64,000 nt of DNA from the NCBI GenBank assembly GCA_036936605.1, contig JAUPFV010000005.1, forward strand, positions 153,823,195 to 153,887,194, in the 5' to 3' direction. Positions 54,535 to 64,000 of the stretch are shown here, in pieces (positions within the stretch are counted from its first letter, which is position 1; every line of letters begins with the position of its first letter). The notes below the pieces were generated by a model that saw nothing but the letters and a program-made list of their open reading frames with translations, searched no databases and had not been told where the DNA came from. This stretch comes from Limnanthes douglasii subsp. nivea. Its lineage: Eukaryota > Streptophyta > Magnoliopsida > Brassicales > Limnanthaceae. The translations under genes and the position numbers were made by a program.

Positions 54535-55454
54535 CAGAGGTACAACAATGAAATTCATGTACCATCCGTTCCTTTAGAGTCAATTTCTGAGCCTATTCCT
54601 TTTGCTCGATGGGGATTGGATTTAGTATGGCCTCTCCCTGTGGCGTCCGGAGGACGCAAAACTATAATTGTGGCCATAGACTACTTCTCGAAGTGGATAG
54701 AAGCAGCCCCTCTAGCAGGGACAATATCAAAAGCTGTTATAAAATTCATTATATCCAACATTTGTTGCAGATTTGGTGTCCCACAAAAGATAACAACAGA
54801 AAATGGGCCACAGTTCGACAATAGGGAAATGGAGAGCTTCTGTACCTCAAGGGGTATACAACATTGTTTTTCTTTACCTTTCCACTCACAATCAAATGGG
54901 CAGGTTGAAGTGGTAATAGGACTATATTGTCCGGATTAAAGAAGAATTTGGAAGGGGCTGCTGGGAAGTGGCCTAGTTATCTACAAGAGGTCTTGTGGGC
55001 CTACCGGACAACACCTGGGGCTGCAACACAAGAATCACCCTTTGCTTTGGTCAATGGGATGGATGCATTAGCTCCCATAGAAGCAACTCTCCCCTCCTTT
55101 CGTGTTCACAACTTCTCCGAACACGCTAACGAGGTAGCAATCAGAGGTCAACTTGATTTGATAGAAGAAAGAGAGGTTAAAGCTCACCTTAGAGTTGCAC
55201 ACTATCAGGGCTTGATGAGAAGCAGGTTTGCTTCCAAAGTTAAAAGAAGATATTTCCAACCGGGGGACAAAGTATTAAGGAAGGTCTTCTTACACACTAA
55301 AGAAAAGTTGTTCGGAAAGTTGGCCCCAACTTGGGAGGGTCCGTATATGGTTGTTGAAAGAATTAAGCCTGGAACTTATTGGTTGGAAGACAAAGATGGC
55401 AGAGTTCTAACTCATCCTTGGAATATCGAGCATCTCCGGATGTACTTGGAATAG
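54370..55454 (+). pseudogene. E3 integrase
   Basis: H-H-C-C region LHDGEGSAHCGFRALTRR ... KELVRRCDP, with the last Cys codon changed to TGA. The catalytic core has WGLDLVWPLP (Asp), TTENGPQFDN (Asp) and FHSQSNGQVEV (Glu). A frameshift near 54915 precedes KKNLEGAAGKWPSYL. The C-terminal part contains KVKRRYFQPGDKVLRKVF and ends NIEHLRMYLE at TAG. This segment is exactly what E1 lacks. Confidence 0.92.
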
Positions 55455-55945
55455 CACTTGTGTAAATATTTACTTGTTTGAACATCCATTTAAATATTTG
55501 GGGGCATACTCTTTCCTCCCTGGTGGCACGGGGAGGTTTTAATGAGGTGTCCGGGCTGTTGAATAAAATTTGATGCATTCTTAAAAAATTTCTAAGGTTT
55601 TTTAAAGTTTTGTCCCTTGTCATACCATCCGGATTGAAATAACTAAGGGCTATTTAAACTCTAGCCGGAGAACTTAAACACTCTCACTATGAAACAACTA
55701 AAGGCTACTTAAACTCTGGCTATCAAAATTAGAACAAGCAATGAAAGAAGATGATTGTTGTACAGAACAGAAATATTCATTGAAATTAATAACTTAAAAT
55801 TGCCTTGGCCTTCCAAGGACTTTTAAATGATCAAAGTCGAACACAAAAAACCTATCCGGTCAAATACCGGACACCATTAAAAAAAAGTGCCTTGGCCTTC
55901 CAAGGACTTTAGTCTGGATAGAAAATAAACAAAGTGGATCATAAG
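55455..55945. other. Spacer between convergent genes of E3, with two hairpins
   Basis: Non-coding. Hairpins CCTTGG-CCTT-CCAAGG are at 55801-55823 and 55888-55910, as in E1. Confidence 0.75.
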
Positions 55946-58913
55946 TTAAGGTTGAGCCTTTGAAGATGGCTCACCTTCATCTACCTTCTTGCCCTTAGGA
56001 TCGCCTTTCTCTTCATCTGGGCTCTCCCGAGTATGTTCTTCATCACCTGAGGAGTCACTAGAGTAGCCATACCTGTCGCCTTCGGCCATCGTGTGGTATG
56101 GGAGGTCTTCAGGCTCAACATAAAGCCATAAGTCCGCTAGATTCTTCTTCGGAAACTTTTCATGGAAAAGTAGAACCATGTCAGACCTCACCTTCTCAAG
56201 CAGTTGCTCTTCGCTTTTAATCATCTGGTTGGCATAAGCATTGATCTTGGCTTGGATCGTAGCCTCTTGCTCCCTTAACAAAGTGGTTTTCTCCTCGGCA
56301 GCCTTGGATGCTGCATTCTCAAGAGCAATCTTATCAGTAGTTAAGTTGGTGATGATTTTGTCCTTTGCCTTGCTTTCTTCCTTTGAGGCAGTAAGGTCCT
56401 TCTCCACACCGGACAGCTTCTCCCGGAGGACTCTGATGGTTTCCTCTAAAGTGGCGACTTTTGTGGTGCTTTCCTTCTGATTTCTCTTCAAATCCTCGTT
56501 TGCTTCCTTTAACATGTCAGCATTGGAAGTGGCAGTGCGAAGGTGTTCAGACAGCTTCTCCTTGTCAAATTTAAGGTCTTTAATGATGTCTGCCTGACTC
56601 CGAACTTGTCTCTCCAACGTAAGTACCGGCTGCACGTTTCTTAACAAGGAGTGGGCTATGGTATCCCTTTCACTAGAGACAATAAAAGTCTTACCATTAA
56701 AGTTGACTGTGTTGGAGCTGCTCGGAGGAATGTAAGGCCCTGCAAAGTCATCTCTGGGGAGATTGAGGAAGTATTCACCAAGCTCACCAAGACCGGTGAT
56801 GTCTACTCCATCAATGTTGAGATCTCCTCCCTCAACCTCATCGGTGTGAAAGTCCCCCGGAATCTCTTCGGCATGCATTGGGTCAGAAGGCTCAGCTTGG
56901 AAAGAAGGCTCCGGAGCCCGGAGAGAAAGCTCATTTCCCTTAGAAGTCTTTTTCTTCTTTGCCTCCCGATCTGCACCATCGCTTCCCTGTTTGCGATTTC
57001 TCTTGGAAGCCCTTGGAGGTTTTGGGAGATTCGTTTCCTGCCTTTCAGTCTCTTGCTCCACTACTTGCAAGAGAGCAGCATCAATTTGGCTCTTGGCTGC
57101 CCCCTCCGGGACTGTTGGAGCATCCTTCTCAGCATCAGCAGGGTTGGCATCACCCACCACCCTTTTGCCCTTCTTCTTCTTGCCCTTCATCTTGCTCGGG
57201 GCTTTGGCCCGGCCTGGCAGGAAGAGTGTCCCATCTGGTTCATGGGTCCTCTTGAGCACAACGTCTGGGGAAGGCTGGGTGGTGAGCTCCTCCCAGGTCA
57301 AGTCTCTCCGACTTGCGGTGTTCCACAGGTGAGACCTTGCCAAATTTCCACTGGTGAAAGCATTGTGGAATCGGTTCCCCCAATTCTCAGCAGCCCAGGC
57401 ATTAATCTTGCCACAAGTTATTTGTCCGGCTTTCAGATAGTCGCTGAACTCCTTGGGTAACACTGCCAAGGCAAAAGTGAGACCCATTAGTTCGAACTGC
57501 ATTAGATAGGAAAGGGAGAAACAAAAAAAAATATAAATAAAGTAAGAGACTTACAATCGCTCCTCCACCTGCTTCTGAGGAGGCTTGGGTTCTCTCCGGA
57601 TTTTATCTTCTTGCCATTCTCCCAGGCACCACTGACAAATAGCAACTGGGTCCTCCAATTCCTCTCTGCCTCCAGCAAATCATCCACCGCCTTGAAGTTA
57701 TCCCCCATGTTAAAGTGGTAGAAGGGGATGTGGTGGTTTCTACACAGGCTAGCCACTGCAGCAAACTCCTCCATGGGCAGAGGGATCCCGGACAGCCTTG
57801 ATGCCATGATGCATGACATAAGGGTATACCAAGCGTTGGGGCTCAGCTGGCTCGGACAGAGTTTGATCAGATGGAAATATCTGACAATCTCTGGGTCTAG
57901 TGGGAACCTGAGCCCCCAGTTGAACAGCTCCGTGAACATGACCACTTCACTCAACTTGCAGTCCATGGGGGTCTCCAGATGTATAGGGATCCTGATCTTT
58001 ACATTTTCTGGAATACCCCATTTCGAACGCATCCTGCCCAACTCAGCAATGTGGATGAATGCATAGTTGATTTTTTGTAGGGAGAGGAGATAATTAACGC
58101 TGACCATGTGAAAACAAGGCCCTACTTTTCCTTCTAGGCTCTCCGGCAGATCCGGATGCCTCAAGTACAAATTTTCCTTGCCCTTGTCCTTATTGGAAAC
58201 TATTTCTTTGCTAGTCTGACCGGAGGGCTCAGACTCAAACGGGGCCTCTTCAACAGAGTCCTCCATCACTTCCTCCATGATTGTTGAAGGGATTTCAGCA
58301 GCTGTAGTGGGGGAGGGTTCAAAATTGATTCAGCCTTATCTCCGGACTGATGGGCCTCAGTGCCCCTTTGATTTCTGCTCTCCGGTAGTGTGTTTGGAGC
58401 AGAAGTTTCTGGTTAAAGGTTTGGGTTGGAGCCCTCCAGTCCGGAAAGCTTGTCCTTATGGGCTCTAATAGGCACCTCTGATCCGGTGCTGCTATCATTT
58501 GACCCCGACCTTGAGGGAGTATTTTTGGTCCCCAGGCCTTTAACCAACCGGCTTTTCCTTCTGTCAACCAACTTCTCAGGAGAGTGCTCCGTGTCCGATC
58601 CCATTGCAAGAAAGGGAGAAGGTTTTCTAAGGCTAGTGGTTGTGACTCCTGGCTCGACAGCAGGCACCGATTCCTGAACTGAGGAACCAGAGATTATGGG
58701 GGAGAGGTTGGTTTGAAATAGTTTTCTAGGCTTAGTACCTTTGGAAGAGGACGAGCCTCGATCTGACTCAGATGCAGAGGTGATAGGTCTGTCAACAGGC
58801 GAGGCAGGTAACCCTGCAGCAATCCGTCTTTCTCTTTCGACTTTTTGAGCCTTCTCTAACTCAGAAAGGTTGAGCCACCCGCCTTTGACAAGAGCGTTCC
58901 TCGCTGTAAACAT
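55946..58913 (-). pseudogene. Antisense accessory gene of E3, best-preserved copy
   Basis: ATG at 58913 (MFTARNALVKGGWLNLSELE). Exon 1 is 58913-57555 with one damaged stretch (frame changes between about 58440 and 58290). Intron 57463-57554. Exon 2 (57462-55946) is fully open. Domains in order: Ser-rich N-terminus; PF04195-like region (LRHPDLPESL ... FNWGLRFPLDPEIV ... CPSQLSPNAWYTL ... FVSGAWENGKK); basic stretches KMKGKKKKGKR and REAKKKKTSKG, possible nuclear signals; a long coiled coil (about 150 residues) before VLLFHEKFPKKNLADLW; an acidic tail. It has its own TATA box. Function unknown. Tat-lineage antisense ORFs are known, but I do not know of an assigned role. Confidence 0.85.
57463..57554 (-). 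other. Spliceosomal intron in E3 antisense gene
   Basis: On the minus strand GTAAGT...CTTGGCAG, 92 bp. Splicing joins RWRSD to LPKEFSDYLKAG in phase 1. An alternative acceptor ATGCAG lies 30 bp earlier. Confidence 0.8.
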
Positions 58914-59011
58914 AAACTGTTGAACTAAGTTTTTTGCTTTAGAGAGAGAAAGCTTTGAGAGTTTTTACAGAAGTAAGTTTGAAGGAGATGGTAAAACAGT
59001 AGAAATGAATT

Positions 59012-59022
59012 TGTATTTATAG
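59012..59022 (-). promoter_or_regulatory. TATA box of the E3 antisense gene
   Basis: The minus strand reads CTATAAATACA about 105 bp before the ATG, matching the spacing in E1. Confidence 0.65.
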
Positions 59023-59238
59023 TAAATCTGAAAAAGCAGTTGATTCCTAGGAGAATTCGAAAAGTTTGGCAATGATTAAAAGACGGCGCTGATGTCACCA
59101 CCTGTAATTAAAGCGGTTGCTTTTCGAAGAAGGTGGGTTCGAAATTCAAGGTGAAAAAACGGCTGAAGCAACCAATCAGAGAACGACACGTGTCCCACGA
59201 ACTCTGACAAAAACCGTTTTGAATTCGTGAAGCTTTAT

Positions 59239-59293
59239 CTGTCCGAATAAACCCATAGACCTGTCCGGATAAACCCATAGACCTGTCCGGATT
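59239..59293. repeat. 22-bp tandem repeat near the E3 3' LTR
   Basis: Two and a half copies of CCTGTCCGGATAAACCCATA, lying between the antisense promoter and the PPT. Confidence 0.85.
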
Positions 59294-59370
59294 AAAACTA
59301 CCCCTGACGTCGGACTGTTTTTCAGGTCTTTGGCAAGAATATTTGCACAAACACCTAAAAAAGGGGCTCC

Positions 59371-59780
59371 TGATGAGTCCGAATTCCGCACGCTCCCCGG
59401 ACAAGGACAAATCGGTCTAAGGCCTCCGGACCGGACAGATCACTTTGAACACTATGACCATGGGACTGTTCGAACTATGACAAAAGTACTAAAAAATCTA
59501 AACACTTCTTGACTAAGCTACTTGCTCTCCTACTTAGAGCTCATGGGTATTTGAACATGACCCGGGTCCATTAAACATGACCCGAAAGCCCATAAGGGCC
59601 CAAACATCAGGGTATAAATACCCAACCACCTGCATTAAGTGTGGGTAATGAGAATTAACTGCTACCAGGCTGCTTAATTATCTCTCTACTCTTTACTCTA
59701 AAATACATAACACCCACACACTACTATAAAACACCAACTAAAATTACTAGCCTACCCTCAGGCGATTATTATCCACACCG
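59371..59780 (+). repeat. 3' LTR of E3
   Basis: Starts TGATGAGTCCG after the PPT and ends ACACCG (CA mutated). TATAAATA is at 59613-59620. Otherwise closely matches the 5' LTR. Confidence 0.9.
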
Positions 59781-59785
59781 GATTC

Positions 59786-61100
59786 GGCTACAATAACTCA
59801 TGTTTGTATTTCTTTGTAGGGTACGTCAAACAGCATGATGGTAAATGAGGGTGAAAGATCCATTTTTCACGGCATACGGGAGCTCGTGTGATGTTTTAGC
59901 TATTTGTTATTTTTCTTTTAAAACTTTCCAATGGACATGTATTATTTCTAGAGAATATGATGTATTTTCTCACTTTTCGGTTGAGCTTAGTTTCTTTTCC
60001 AATTTTAGACTTGCAATATTATTCTTATCTGCTGGAAAACAATTATTATACACTCTCTCTAAATAATATGATTGTTGGTAATGTAAGTTTGATTAAAGAA
60101 GATAATTTGTATATGTTGAAAACTATTAATAATCACAATATTGTTATGAATACACAACGTACAACAAACAAAATTATTAAAACTAAAAGATCATCTAAAC
60201 TGTAGCACAAATGGTTAGGTCACTTATCTAAAGTTATGATAAATAAGATTGTTGCTGAAGGTTTATTAGGTCCCCTTCATTACTTTGGCTTTGGTATATT
60301 TGTCGAGCGTAAACAAGCTAGGGGAATATATAGTGAGCAAAGTCCTAAAGTTGATACATACTGACATTTATGGGCCGTTTCCACATGAATCGTGGAACGG
60401 GAAACAGTAATTTATAACATTCATCAACGACTACTATCGTTTCAGTTATCTTTACATTCTTCATGAAAAGTCTAAGGCCCTGGAAAATTTCATAACTTTT
60501 AGGACTGAGGTTGATAAACAACTTGGTAAAATCATTAAGACCATTAGATCTGACCGTGGTGGTGAATACTATGATAGATATGACGGATCAGGTGAACAAC
60601 GTCTAAGACTCTTTGCACATTACCTAGAGAAGTGTTGAATAATACCTCAATACACAATACCGGGTTCATCTCGCATGAATGGTGTATTTGAGAGACATAA
60701 TCAAACACTCAAAGATAGGACTATAAGCATCAAATGTCACTCATCTTTACCATTATCTCTCTAAGGAGGGATGTCATCAAACGTGTCGTTTATATACTAA
60801 ATTGAGTACCCACTAAGGCTACTGATAGGACCTTAGATGAGCTTTGGAACGTGTGTATATCCAATTTAAAGCATATACATGCGTGGGGTTGACCAGATGA
60901 GGTGATTCCTCTCAAACATCAAGAAAAGAAAATTGACCCAAAACAGTTACATGTTTCTTCATAGGTTATTCCAAACATTCCAGAGGGTTTAAGTTTTTAT
61001 GATTCTCTCACTCGTACAATATTTGAGACATGAACGACCAAGTTTTTAAAAGATGTTGAGTTTGAGGGGAAATATAAAAGAATAAATGTTGATTTTAAGG
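59786..61100 (+). pseudogene. Copia protease end, pre-integrase and integrase (plus), broken
   Basis: Directly after E3 the copia frame resumes: protease-side GYVKQHDG and NEGERSIF, pre-integrase FSNFRLAILFLSAG and LIKEDNLYMLKTINN, zinc-finger HKWLGHLSKVMI. The integrase core has TFINDYYRFSYLYILHEKSK, TIRSDRGGEYYDRYDG (Asp) and GSSRMNGVFERHNQTLKDR (Glu). C-terminal traces follow in other frames. Many stops occur. Confidence 0.82.
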
Positions 61101-61549
61101 AAGAATCCATAGAGATTCATCGAGGTTTAAATGAGGATACTCGGGTATCATAAAATTAGTCTATAATGCCAATCATTTCGGCCATATTAGAACAAGGTAA
61201 TCCTCAAATTAACACGGATGCTCCACTTGAGGGTTCCAACCAGGATATATATATGGTCCAGGTAGAAAAAAAAGAACTTCAAGGTAATCTTCCTCAAGAA
61301 GATCAAAATGACATCGTTTATAATGATCAAACTCTACCTCCTCAAGAAGTGCAACAAGAGGAATGGTACCCTTAAGAAGGTCCACGAGAGAAAGAAAGTG
61401 TAATATAGGTCCAAATTTTATATTATATCTTCAAGAGCATGATGTGTCATGTGCTGGAACTGTAAATGATCCCTCATCTTACAAACATTCCATGGCAAGC
61501 TCTGACTCTTGGTAGTGGATTGACACTATGAATATATAGTATAAATCAA

Positions 61550-62025
61550 TGTAGGATAATGAAATATGGGATTTTGTCTAATTACCTGAAGGGAAACATA
61601 CAGTTAGTTGTATGCGGGTTTACAAAATCAAACACAATTTCCTGGGTAATATGGAAAGACATAAAGCACGTCTTATAGCAAAAGGTTATACTCTGCGTGA
61701 ATGGATTGATTTTGAAAAAATATTCCCTCCATTATTGACGAAGGAGTCCTTTAGAACAATCATGGAATTAGTTGCACACTTTGAATAAATGATCTATATG
61801 GTGCAATCATAACACTTTGTAGAAAGTGACTCAAATGATCTAGTTTTTAAACATATAAAATCCATCTATGGGCTCAAACAGGCATCTCATCAATGGTACC
61901 AAAAATTCCTTGAGGTGATAGTCAGTTATAACTTTAAGATAAACTCGGTTGAGGATCTTGGGTATCACAAGTTCAGTGGAAGTAATTTCATATTTCTTAT
62001 ATTATATGTAGATGACACACTATAT
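61550..62025 (+). pseudogene. Copia reverse transcriptase, N-terminal part (plus)
   Basis: Traces include KHKARLIAKGYTLREWIDFE, SFRTIMELVAHF and SIYGLKQASHQWYQKF. It ends at ILYVDDTLY where an LTR sequence begins. Stops and frame changes are present. Confidence 0.8.
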
Positions 62026-62680
62026 TGTTGAAATATATTTATTAAATATATTTGTGGACCGACAATAATTTGGACCGACATGGTAAATAAACATATTTTG
62101 TTATTGTTTTAAGGAAGTCCAAACTAAAAATAATCAAGGTAATTATTTAATTAACTAAATTGGACATATGAGTAAAAAATTCATCATGACCTCAAGTGTG
62201 GTAACCGGGTTGAATTTGGGCACTGTAATGAAGAGGGCCCAAATCTCAACACTTAAGCCTGAATTAATAAATCAGGGATATAAATTGAATTATCAAATTA
62301 TTAGGTTATGGTCCCCGGACACAAGGAAGTAATAAAGGATGGACTTTACAATGTTGGGCTTCACATTGTAAAGACTATAAGTAAGGGGCTAGGTTTAGGA
62401 ATTTCATCATCCTAAAACCTAATCACAAACAGACGGCCGCTTCCTTCAGTGTCTGGAAACCTTTCCCTTTTCTAACTCAGTCTGCAGGTTTCTCAAAGCA
62501 ATATACAGAATCACCGAAGAACGAAAAAGAACAAAAGAATATTAGATGAAAAGCAGCAGGCAAATCTGTTAGTTTTTCTTGGTTTTTTGGTTTATTCATT
62601 AGGTGAATCCAGAAAAGGTTTTTTTTATTAATCCGCGTTTTGTTATATATTATTTGATGCAATTTCAAATAATATATAAC
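62026..62680 (+). repeat. Copia LTR inside the RT gene
   Basis: Starts TGTTGAAATATATTT right after the RT YVDD codons. It is similar to the 3' LTR at 63566 and to the minus-strand copia LTRs. It ends in a perfect hairpin: 15-bp arms 62642-62656 and 62666-62680 with a 9-nt loop. No 5-bp target duplication was found. Confidence 0.75.
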
Positions 62681-62689
62681 AATAAGAGT

Positions 62690-63140
62690 AATATGAAAGG
62701 AACATGTTGAGATATTTTAACATGTTGCGACTCAGATTTTGGTGGATGCATAGACACACTAAAGAGCACGTTAAGAAACATATTCTTATTGGCTTGAGGT
62801 GCAATATCCTAGAAAAGTGTAAAGCAAACACTTATTGCATCATCCACCATGGCATCATAATTTCTTGCGTGCTTTGAGGCATCAAACCACACGTTATGAC
62901 TGTAGAATTTCGTTACTGTATTGCGCATTATAAATGAGATAGAAGGTGACATGAGGTTATATTGCGATAACAATTCCGCACTGCAGTAGTCTAACAACAA
63001 CACGAGCTCGTCTAAATCCAAACACATAAACATAAATTTTTGGTCTATTAAAGAAAGAGTACATATATGTCAGATAAGTATAGAGCACATCAACACAAAT
63101 CTGTGATAGCAGATACCCTAATAAATGTGGTTTTGCCTAT
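62690..63140 (+). pseudogene. Copia RNase H (plus), broken
   Basis: Matches the minus-strand copy: DSDFGGCIDT, QTLIASSTMA, LRLYCDNNSA-like trace, KSKHINIKFLVIKERV and ISIEHINTN. These are the usual copia RNase H and C-terminal motifs, in several frames. Confidence 0.78.
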
Positions 63141-63550
63141 GGTTTTATAGGGACGCACCATTAGTAGTTGATTTAGAGGATTGTTAGTTTCAGTGAGAGA
63201 GTTTGTAATAGGATCTAATGTTATATTTTGTAGTATTGTGCACATTACAGTTTATTGGAATATATATATATATATATATGTAATGGATCTCCAAAGGTAT
63301 GAACCATTTAAGAGTAGTTTTGTCTGATTACAAGTCATATTACTCTTAGGCTATACTTTATAATTAACCAAAGTAATTGATTGATAATGGTAATGTGATT
63401 AGTGTTGCATCCTATTGTTCATAATACGAGAAAAAGTTCATTAGTCCTTTATTGTTATCAGTTATGTACGAGGTTGTACCGTTTTCCCATTGATAATTAA
63501 TACAGGGATCCCATCAAAGTTGAATATGTATTCTTGAGTAGCATGTGGTG

Positions 63551-64000
63551 GTCCAAGTATGAGATTGTTGGAATATATTTATTTAATATATTTATGGACC
63601 GATAATAATTTGGACGTACATTCTAAATTGACATATTTGGTCATTATCTTAAGAAGGTCTAAACTAAACGTAATCGAGTGAATTATTTAATTAACTGAAT
63701 TGGACCTATGGGTGAAAAAGCGTTATGGGCTCAAGTGTGGCAACCAGGTTGAATTTAGAAACTATGATGAAAAAGGTCCAAATCTCAACACTTATGCCTG
63801 AATTAATAAATCACGGAATGAATTGTCAATTTATTGGGTTATAGTCCCCGGACACAAGGAATTATTAAAAGATATGCTTTACAATGTCGAGCTTCACATT
63901 GTAAAGACTACAAATATGAGGGTTAGGTTTAGGAATTTTATAATCCTAAACCCTAAACACAAAATTTGTCGTTTTCTTCAGTGTCTGGAAAAGCCAAATA
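63551..64000 (+). repeat. PPT and incomplete 3' LTR of plus-strand copia
   Basis: The tract GTCCAAGTATGAGAT (63551-63565) precedes an LTR starting TGTTGGAATATATTT at 63566. The LTR continues beyond the window. An AT microsatellite is at 63260-63279, in the 3' UTR. Confidence 0.85.

Larger units (their letters stand above)
49326..59780 (+). mobile_element. E3: nearly complete Tat-lineage Ty3/gypsy retrotransposon
   Basis: LTRs are 49326-49753 and 59371-59780. An imperfect 5-bp target duplication is AATTC (49321-49325) versus GATTC (59781-59785). Internal order: PBS, gag-protease, RT-RNase H-archaeal-type RNase H-integrase, then an antisense gene and PPT (59357-59370, AAAAAAGGGGCTCC). About a dozen LTR mismatches plus one small indel were counted by eye, so it is fairly young. 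Coding defects: TGA at 50273, one-base loss near 52144, TAG at 52843, TGA at 54532, frameshift near 54915. Confidence 0.94.
47400..64000 (+). mobile_element. Ty1/copia element on plus strand, split by E3, running off the window
   Basis: Order: leader (47.4-48.78 kb), gag remnant, E3 insertion, pre-integrase/integrase, RT, an LTR block, RNase H, PPT and 3' LTR. Same family as the minus-strand copia: the leader, pre-integrase and RNase H regions match. Stops and frameshifts are frequent. Confidence 0.8.

Noticed and set aside
56651..57460. 269-codon ORF opposite the E3 antisense gene
   Set aside because: Shadow frame of exon 2; the minus-strand frame has the homologous domain and is conserved in E1.
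62477..63033. Small minus-strand ORFs of 60-75 codons
   Set aside because: Antisense to LTR and RNase H sequence of the plus copia; no family match.

Overview
This window is a repeat-dominated stretch of a plant nuclear genome, most likely a eudicot. Evidence: Ty3/gypsy Tat-lineage and Ty1/copia LTR retrotransposons, plant L1-type LINEs, a tRNA-derived SINE, hAT and Mutator-like DNA transposons, GT-AG introns, AT-rich spacers, and one clear plant stress gene, a dehydrin. The species cannot be named from sequence alone. Nothing bacterial, phage or CRISPR-like was seen.

Layout. 1-15.3 kb is a nest. A Tat element on the minus strand (E1, left end outside the window, 5' LTR 8096-8506) sits in the integrase end of a plus-strand Tat relative (E2, 8507 to about 13755). 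E2 in turn cuts the gag of a minus-strand element (E4, PBS and LTR about 14128-14475), which abuts a broken MULE/FAR1-type transposase. E2 also carries a SINE (9900-10114) and a roughly 49-bp minisatellite. A minus-strand LINE with an 11-bp target duplication occupies 16372-21508. A minus-strand copia element runs 22275-33739. It contains a small hAT element (23100-23819) and an old Tat-like element X (28929-33317, TSD ATATT) rearranged by a tandem duplication. The single host gene is a dehydrin at 34563-35819. A Pack-MULE (36157-44007, 10-bp TSD) holds a captured first exon of a UPF0235/DUF167 gene. Inside its left inverted repeat sits an intact-looking two-gene hAT transposon (36596-42837, perfect 8-bp TSD). 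44.1-47.4 kb is a tandem-repeat cluster interrupted by a deleted plus-strand LINE (15-bp TSD). A degenerate plus-strand copia element (about 47.4 kb to the window end) is split by a nearly complete Tat element E3 (49326-59780).

Working units. E1, E2, E3 and X each carry a second gene on the strand opposite gag-pol, next to the 3' LTR. Antisense ORFs are known in the Tat lineage. Here all four copies share an intron at the same place, and the two best copies share a TATA box about 100 bp upstream of the ATG, so this looks like a separately transcribed gene. E1 and E3 also share an in-frame UAG between protease and reverse transcriptase, in a readthrough-like context in E1. The hAT element encodes a full transposase and, divergently, a 494-residue protein resembling the plant-transposon domain PF20167. 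A promoter region made of consecutive palindromes separates the two genes. These two systems are the best candidates for something under-described.
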